Below, piece by piece: positions 3,861 to 8,766 of a stretch of DNA of 8,766 bases. The stretch is from assembly GCA_022707725.1 (NCBI GenBank), contig JAKJAB010000129.1, positions 1 through 8,766 on the forward strand, written 5' to 3'. The notes below the pieces were generated by a model that saw nothing but the letters and a program-made list of their open reading frames with translations, did no database searches and was not told the origin of the DNA. The stretch comes from Chloroflexota bacterium (GTDB taxonomy: Bacteria; Chloroflexota; Anaerolineae; B4-G1; SLSP01). How positions within the stretch are numbered: position 1 is the first letter of the stretch; each line of letters starts with the position of its first letter. The position numbers and the translations under genes were made by a program.

Positions 3861-6065
3861 ATGATGTATCTTTCACGACGGAAATTTTTGCAAGCAGCAG
3901 GTCTGTTGGCGGCCAATGCGGCGCTGCTCACGGCCTGCGGTCGTCGACCGGAAATGCCCATGGACGCGCTGGAGATCGCATCCACGGAGACACCCGATGC
4001 CTCAGCAGTCAGTTTAGGAGAACAGACGATGAACATCCCAAACGAAGACGGATACGAACTCTGGCTGCGTTATCGTCCAGTGGATAACGTGGAACGGCTA
4101 ACACAGTATCGCACGGCGCTTGGTCGTGTGGTCGTCCTCGGCGAGGGCCCGACCGCCGAGATTGTCCGCAGCGAGTTGGCGCGGGCGTTGCCGGCGTTGT
4201 TAGGCGCTGCCGCGCCGATCTCCACACAGACGCCGGACGGCAACGCGCTGGTGGCAGGGACGGCTGACGCGCTTGTGACGCTCGGCGTGAGCCTGCCCCA
4301 GACGCAACGCGACGCCGTGGGCGCGGAGGGATTCCTCATCCGCACGCATCCGGCGGGGGCGCACACCTGGACCGTGGTGACGGCCAACGCCGAAACCGCC
4401 GTCCTGACCGGCGTCTTTCATTTCCTGCGGCTGCTCCAGACGCACCAGAACATCGGCGCGCTCGACATCATCAGCCGGCCCCGGATTCGCCAGCGCATCC
4501 ACACGCACTGGGACAACCTCGACGGCTCCATCGAGCGCGGCTATGCCGGAAAATCGCTGTGGCAGTGGAACGACTTGCCGGACGTGATCGACCCGCGTTA
4601 CCACGACTACGCGCGCGCCTGCGCGTCCATCGGGCTCAACGGCGTCTGCTTGAACAACGTCAACGCCAAGGCCAAAAGCCTGACTACCGAATACCTGCAC
4701 AAAACGGCTGCGCTGGCCGACCTCTTCCGGCCTTACGGCCTCCGGGTGTACCTTTCGGCCTTTTTCTCCGCGCCGATGCAACTGGGTGGCCTGCGGACGA
4801 GCGACCCACGCGATCCGGCGGTCGCTGCGTGGTGGCGGGATAAGGCGGACGAGATCTATCGCCTGATCCCCGACTTCGGCGGACTCCAGGTGAAGGCGAA
4901 TTCGGAGGGGCAACCTGGACCGCAGAATTACGGCGCGAATCACGACGACGGCGCAAATATGCTCGCCGAGGCGTTGGCTTCGCACGGCGGTACGGTGCTG
5001 TGGCGCGCCTTCGTCTACGACGTCACCGTCGACGCCGACCGGGCCAAGTGCGCCAACAAGGAATTCGTCCCGCTGGACGGCAAATTCCGCCCTAACGTCT
5101 TCGTGCAGGCGAAAAACGGCCCGATCGACTTCCAGCCGCGCGAGCCGTTCCACCCGCTCTTCGGCGCGCTCCCACAGACGCCCCTGGCGCTCGAATTTCA
5201 AGTCGCGCAGGAATACCTGGGACAGTCCATTCACCTGGTCTACCTGGGCGGGATGTGGAAAGAGATTCTGGACGCGGACACCTACGCCAAAGGCCCCGGT
5301 TCGACGGTGGCTAGGATCGTGGACGGCTCGGTGTTCGGGCAGGATACCTCGTGCATCATCGCCGTCGCTAACACCGGCTCGGACCGCAACTGGTGCGGCC
5401 ATCACTTCTCGCAGGCCAACTGGTACGCCTACGGGCGGCTGGCCTGGGATTACGACCTGAGCGAGGCCGCTATCGCCGAAGAATGGATTCGCGCCACCTG
5501 GTCGAACGATCCGCGGGTCGTCGAACCGCTGAAAGCCATGATGCTCGGTTCGTGGCCGGCCTGCATCGACTATATGACGCCGCTCGGCCTGCACCACATC
5601 ATGCAGGAAGGCCACCACTACGGGCCTGATCCGGGCTTCGACAGCGCGCCGCGCCCGGACTGGAACTGCACCTACTACCACCGGGCCGACACGGACGGCC
5701 TCGGTTTCGACCGCAGCAGCACCGGCAGCCAGGCCACTGCGCAGTATCACAGCCCCCTCCGCGAGCAGTTCGACAGCCTGGAGGCCTGTCCCGAAAAGTA
5801 CTTGCTGTGGTTCCACCACGTGCCGTGGGATCACCGGATGCAATCCGGTCGAACGCTCTGGGAAGAGCTTCGACACCGCTACGACGAGGGCGTCGCCTTT
5901 GTGGAAGCCATGGTCCGCACGTGGCCGGACTTGGAACCGCACATCGATCCACAGCGCCACGAACACGTCAGCGAGCGGTTAATGCGCCAGTTGGAGAACG
6001 CGCGGCTGTGGCGGAAGGTATGCGTCGACTACTTCAGGCAGTTCGCAGAAGGCCAGAACAGTTGA
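3861..6065 (+). CDS. GH67 alpha-glucuronidase with Tat lipoprotein signal
   Basis: This 734-residue protein is a full-length GH67 enzyme, which releases (4-O-methyl)glucuronic acid from the non-reducing end of xylo-oligosaccharides. The N-terminus has SRRKFLQ (5-11), a hydrophobic stretch and an LTAC lipobox with Cys26, so export by Tat and lipidation are predicted. GH67 features follow: EDGYELWLRY near 61-70, the hallmark HWDNLDGSIERGYAG (216-230), VKANSEGQPGP with Glu349 as likely acid, GPIDFQPREP with Asp423, and EFQVAQEYLGQ with Glu451. The 349-423-451 spacing (74 and 28) agrees with my recollection of the catalytic Glu/Asp/Glu spacing in characterised members. The C-terminal dimerisation-type region is complete. 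The first ATG has no clear Shine-Dalgarno, but Met57 has a strong one (AGGAG, 8-base spacer), and the canonical GH67 sequence starts there. No xylanase or transporter gene is seen nearby. Confidence 0.95.
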   Translation: MMYLSRRKFLQAAGLLAANAALLTACGRRPEMPMDALEIASTETPDASAVSLGEQTMNIPNEDGYELWLRYRPVDNVERLTQYRTALGRVVVLGEGPTAEIVRSELARALPALLGAAAPISTQTPDGNALVAGTADALVTLGVSLPQTQRDAVGAEGFLIRTHPAGAHTWTVVTANAETAVLTGVFHFLRLLQTHQNIGALDIISRPRIRQRIHTHWDNLDGSIERGYAGKSLWQWNDLPDVIDPRYHDYARACASIGLNGVCLNNVNAKAKSLTTEYLHKTAALADLFRPYGLRVYLSAFFSAPMQLGGLRTSDPRDPAVAAWWRDKADEIYRLIPDFGGLQVKANSEGQPGPQNYGANHDDGANMLAEALASHGGTVLWRAFVYDVTVDADRAKCANKEFVPLDGKFRPNVFVQAKNGPIDFQPREPFHPLFGALPQTPLALEFQVAQEYLGQSIHLVYLGGMWKEILDADTYAKGPGSTVARIVDGSVFGQDTSCIIAVANTGSDRNWCGHHFSQANWYAYGRLAWDYDLSEAAIAEEWIRATWSNDPRVVEPLKAMMLGSWPACIDYMTPLGLHHIMQEGHHYGPDPGFDSAPRPDWNCTYYHRADTDGLGFDRSSTGSQATAQYHSPLREQFDSLEACPEKYLLWFHHVPWDHRMQSGRTLWEELRHRYDEGVAFVEAMVRTWPDLEPHIDPQRHEHVSERLMRQLENARLWRKVCVDYFRQFAEGQNS
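4016..4031 (+). promoter_or_regulatory. Internal ribosome binding site and in-frame start (Met57) in the GH67 gene
   Basis: AGGAG at 4016-4020, an 8-base spacer and ATG at 4029-4031 form a near-ideal initiation site in frame with the GH67 protein. It lies exactly where the signal-plus-linker segment ends and the conserved EDGYELWLRY domain starts. By contrast, the upstream ATG pair at 3861/3864 lacks a recognisable ribosome binding site. It may give a leaderless cytoplasmic form. Confidence 0.5.
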
Positions 6066-6084
6066 TGATGGGATCGTTAACGCG

Positions 6085-6122
6085 CCTGCCGGGAAGCATT
6101 GAGCTTCCCGGCAGGTGTTTTT
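6085..6122 (+). terminator. Rho-independent terminator after the GH67 gene
   Basis: A perfect 12-base GC-rich stem (CCTGCCGGGAAG at 6085-6096, CTTCCCGGCAGG at 6104-6115) with a 7-base loop is followed by TGTTTTT. It begins 19 bases after the GH67 stop codon. The T-run exists only on the plus strand, so it is oriented for the GH67 transcript. It lies between convergent genes, and on the minus strand the stem would form just after the neighbouring stop codon without a U-tract. Confidence 0.95.
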
Positions 6123-6128
6123 ACGATG

Positions 6129-8766
6129 TTATTTTTGATTACGCATGACCAGTGGCAAGTAGATGAACTTGATGTCATGCACGGTCACGTGCACCTTATA
6201 GTGCGTGTCGCATCCGATAAATCCGGTACGATTCGTCACCCGCAAATAATACACGCCATCGTTCGGCGCTTGCCACACGATCTGGGATGACAGGCCCGGC
6301 GCGCCGGGCGCGTTATCGTTTTCCACCAGCAGCGTCTGCCCGTCGCGGTCGAAGAGCGACAAGACCGTGTCCACCGCCTGGCCTTCGACCGTCGTCGTAA
6401 AGGTGTAGGTATCGCTTCTCCCCACCGTTATGGTGATCCAATCCACCGCATCATCGAAGAAATTACGCGTTTGCGTCTCTTCCGGGACGATGGGGCGCGC
6501 GGTTTGCGGCGTATCGTCTTCTTCGTACGCATCCGCTCCATACGGGCAGGTCGACGGCGCGGTGATGTCGATCCTGTGTGTGGCCGTGAGCACGCCGCCG
6601 CAATGTTCGGCGCGCAGCGTGAGTGTGTAGACGCCCGCCATGGCCCATCGATAGGCGGCTGCGAGCGTACCCTGCCCGCTCGACGGCGCCGGCATCCAGG
6701 TGAATGTGAGCGGCGGCGTGGCGTTGGTCGGCGTGACGATGCCGGTGAAGGTGTAGGGCGTGTCCGTCTGGCCGCTTGGTGGACCGGTAATCCCGACGGC
6801 GGTCAGCGGTTCGCACATCGACTGGAGCCGGAACGTCGCCGTGATGGACTTGTCGCTATCCATCAGCACAGACGCAGGGTTGTCCATGCCGGTGAAATCG
6901 CCGCTCCACCCGGCAAACTCGGAACCGATCTGCGCGGTGGCGGTGATGAACACAGTCGTGCCGCTCACGTATTCGTGCGTCCCTATCTCAGGGGTGAGGC
7001 TGCCGGAACCGTCGCCGGTCGTCGCCAACGTCAGCGTGTAACTGACCGGCGTGACCGGCTTGAGGGTGAAGGTAGCAGTGATGGCTTTGTTGCCGTTCAT
7101 CGTCACTTGCGCGGGATTGGCAGCGCCGCTGAGATCGCCCGACCAACCGTCGAAGTCCCAGCCAGCGACCGGTGTTGCAGTCAGAATGACCACATCGCCG
7201 TAATGGTAGGTGGCCTGATCGGGGTCACGAGTTACACTGCCCTGTCCCATCGTTTGCACCACCAGAACGTAACGCAAGACAGGCGCGGGCGGCAGCACGG
7301 GAGCGGTCTCTTGTTCATTCTGCTGGTTGCTGCGCACCTCCGCCACGTTCGCGCCGATGGGATTGGCGGAGCCGTCCACCTGCACACGGACGGTCGCCGT
7401 CCAGGTTGCGCCAGGCGCGAGCATGCCCACGTTCCACACCAACGGATCTGCTCTGCCCGGCGTGGGGTTAGCTGAAACGAACACAACACCAGCGGGCAGC
7501 GTGTCGGTGACGACGACGCCAGTCTGCGTGGTCTGCGTGCTGGCGTTGGTCACGGTGATGACGTAGCGCACGATGTCCCCCACGTGCAGCGGCGCGCCGT
7601 TCTCGTCTTCCGCTGTCTTCGCCAGGGCCAAGCCCTCTACCGTCCCGCTTGATGTGGCGCTAACGGGCGCGGCTTGCTGGATGCTATCGGCGTAGGCAGT
7701 GTTGGTGAGAGTGCCGACCTGCATTGTTGGCGCAAGTTGCGCGGCAAGGGTGACGGTGACACGCGCGCCTGGGGCCAGCGAGGCTATAGTGGCAGTCACG
7801 CTGGTGGCGGTTACGGTAAGGTCTCCGCCGGGTTGAAGCTCGCCGCCGCTGAAGCTGACGCCGGCGGGTGCGGTATCGGTAAGAACGACAGCGGTATGCG
7901 GGACGACATCGACGTTGGCGAGGACGAGGGTGTAGGTAAGGCTATCGCCGGGATAGAGCGGCGCGCTGTCCACGTCGAGCTGGGACTTGGTCAGTGTAAG
8001 ACCGGCGCCGACCGGTACTGTCGTTGTGTCGGTCGCCTCGCTGAAGCGGTCGGGGATTCTTGTAGACGTGGCGCGCAGGGTGGTGACGTTGACGCTGCCA
8101 TCGGCTACGTCTGCCGGAACAGTCACGCAGGCCAGAATACGCACCAGACCTTGCTCAGAGATCAGGCCGGTATCAGGAATAGTATCGCTAGTGGTGTCGG
8201 TGAGGGCGATATCGGTGGAGGCTTCGTACTTGCCATTGGCGTTCACATCGCGATAAAACGTCAAGATGGGATTGGCCCACAGCGAGTGGGTGGCCGTCAG
8301 ATTCATCGTGTCCGAAAATGCGCTGTTGTTGAAGACGGTGTGCGCATAGCAAAGGGATTGCAGTTGGTCTGCCGTACCGGCATTATTGGGAATGAGGCTC
8401 ACGTCCGGCGACGCGATGTAGGTCAGCAACACATCCTCAACGGTATCCTGCGCGCCGGAGAGTGTGGCCGCGTTGCGCAGTTCCGTGCCGATGGGGATGT
8501 CCGCCGTGACGCTGACGACGACGGTGTACTCCAGGTTGTTGGTGTTCGCCGGGATGGTCACGGCCCAGTTGAGCGGGGCGGTCGTCGCCGGGGCAGGATT
8601 GGCGCTGATGAAAGTGACATTGGCCGGCAGGGTATCACTGAGCAGAGCTGTCGCTGCGCCGCTGCCGGGGTTGCCAAACCGCAGGGTGTAGGTGAAGATT
8701 TCGCCGGGAGCGACAATGCCCGGCCCAAGTTTATCCAGCGTTAACTTCACGGTCGGAATGACCACC
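6129..8766 (-). CDS. Surface/secreted DUF11-InlB-repeat-PKD-PPC protein, N-terminus outside window
   Basis: Reading leftward from the right edge gives at least 878 residues to a TAA at 6131-6129. The first visible residues are already inside a DUF11 domain and no signal peptide is seen, so the true start lies beyond the window; the GTG at 8765 is probably an internal Val. Visible domains in order: DUF11 (about 5-115), a linker domain with a Ca-loop-like DVNANGKY (173-180), DUF11 (255-375), DUF11 (377-490), two InlB-type B-repeats (498-568 and 575-646) that share GWSGDxxGxxNPAxVxM and ITATF, a PKD/Ig-like domain (651-737), and a PPC domain (740-862) with DWITITV and YYLRV. It ends with IYLPLVMRNQK. 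DUF11 and B-repeats are common in adhesins and surface-layer proteins, and PPC domains occur on exported proteins. The six cysteines pair within domains (139/213, 651/722, 740/852), fitting an extracytoplasmic protein. No LPXTG or PEP-CTERM signal is present. Confidence 0.9.
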   Translation of the reverse strand, partial: VVIPTVKLTLDKLGPGIVAPGEIFTYTLRFGNPGSGAATALLSDTLPANVTFISANPAPATTAPLNWAVTIPANTNNLEYTVVVSVTADIPIGTELRNAATLSGAQDTVEDVLLTYIASPDVSLIPNNAGTADQLQSLCYAHTVFNNSAFSDTMNLTATHSLWANPILTFYRDVNANGKYEASTDIALTDTTSDTIPDTGLISEQGLVRILACVTVPADVADGSVNVTTLRATSTRIPDRFSEATDTTTVPVGAGLTLTKSQLDVDSAPLYPGDSLTYTLVLANVDVVPHTAVVLTDTAPAGVSFSGGELQPGGDLTVTATSVTATIASLAPGARVTVTLAAQLAPTMQVGTLTNTAYADSIQQAAPVSATSSGTVEGLALAKTAEDENGAPLHVGDIVRYVITVTNASTQTTQTGVVVTDTLPAGVVFVSANPTPGRADPLVWNVGMLAPGATWTATVRVQVDGSANPIGANVAEVRSNQQNEQETAPVLPPAPVLRYVLVVQTMGQGSVTRDPDQATYHYGDVVILTATPVAGWDFDGWSGDLSGAANPAQVTMNGNKAITATFTLKPVTPVSYTLTLATTGDGSGSLTPEIGTHEYVSGTTVFITATAQIGSEFAGWSGDFTGMDNPASVLMDSDKSITATFRLQSMCEPLTAVGITGPPSGQTDTPYTFTGIVTPTNATPPLTFTWMPAPSSGQGTLAAAYRWAMAGVYTLTLRAEHCGGVLTATHRIDITAPSTCPYGADAYEEDDTPQTARPIVPEETQTRNFFDDAVDWITITVGRSDTYTFTTTVEGQAVDTVLSLFDRDGQTLLVENDNAPGAPGLSSQIVWQAPNDGVYYLRVTNRTGFIGCDTHYKVHVTVHDIKFIYLPLVMRNQK

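Noticed and set aside
4200..5966. Long minus-strand reading frame (588 codons) inside the GH67 gene
   Set aside because: It is antisense to a clearly conserved GH67 enzyme and its product is an Arg/Val/Gly-rich composition artefact with no recognisable domain, as is typical of high-GC shadow frames.
6471..7475. Plus-strand reading frame (334 codons) opposite the B-repeat and PKD region
   Set aside because: The minus strand encodes two matching B-repeats and a PKD-like domain here, so the plus-strand frame is a shadow.
7674..8744. Plus-strand reading frame (356 codons) opposite the DUF11 protein
   Set aside because: It is antisense to well-formed DUF11 domains; its product is low-complexity Gly/Arg-rich with no motif.
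8763..8765. GTG as the true start of the DUF11 protein
   Set aside because: A DUF11 domain begins at once without a signal peptide, although the rest of the protein looks exported, so the gene almost certainly continues past the window.

Overview
The window is high-GC bacterial DNA from a chromosome. It looks most like a member of the Chloroflexota, probably an Anaerolineae-type lineage. That placement is an inference. It rests on gaps filled with 7- or 8-base reiterated words, an exported multidomain DUF11/PPC protein ending in a YLPLVMRN-type tail, a Tat-type lipoprotein signal, and the general codon use. No rRNA, tRNA, CRISPR array, insertion sequence or integrase is visible.

Layout, left to right. 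(1) At positions 1-249 on the minus strand lies the N-terminal 83 codons of a GT4-type glycosyltransferase that runs off the left edge. (2) A divergent spacer (250-430) holds a ten-unit octamer tract and a possible operator dyad. (3) A plus-strand group of surface-polysaccharide genes follows: a class I SAM methyltransferase (431-1285), a FemAB-like GNAT aminoacyltransferase overlapping it by ATGA (1282-2313), dTDP-4-dehydrorhamnose 3,5-epimerase RfbC/RmlC (2375-2938), and a small CE4 polysaccharide deacetylase (3078-3764). (4) A 108-bp palindrome spans the deacetylase stop codon. (5) A plus-strand GH67 alpha-glucuronidase with a Tat lipoprotein signal (3861-6065) ends at a textbook rho-independent terminator (6085-6122). 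(6) A convergent minus-strand gene (6129-8766, N-terminus outside the window) encodes a surface protein of three DUF11 domains, two InlB-type B-repeats, a PKD/Ig-like domain and a PPC domain.

How the genes may work together. The glycosyltransferase, methyltransferase, FemAB protein, RmlC and deacetylase fit synthesis and decoration of a cell-surface or exported glycan: L-rhamnose-type precursor supply, sugar transfer, methylation, aminoacylation and N-deacetylation. The GH67 enzyme acts on 4-O-methylglucuronosyl side groups of xylo-oligosaccharides and seems functionally separate, with its own terminator. The DUF11 protein is probably a cell-surface or secreted structural or adhesive protein.

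The most unusual signals are three. Nearly every non-overlapping gap carries its own short-unit repeat or palindrome. The GH67 gene has two plausible starts, one giving a Tat-exported lipoprotein and one, with a much better ribosome binding site, giving a leaderless enzyme. The DUF11 protein has a C-terminal tail that resembles a recurrent terminal motif. I did not find a clear novel defence or mobile system here.
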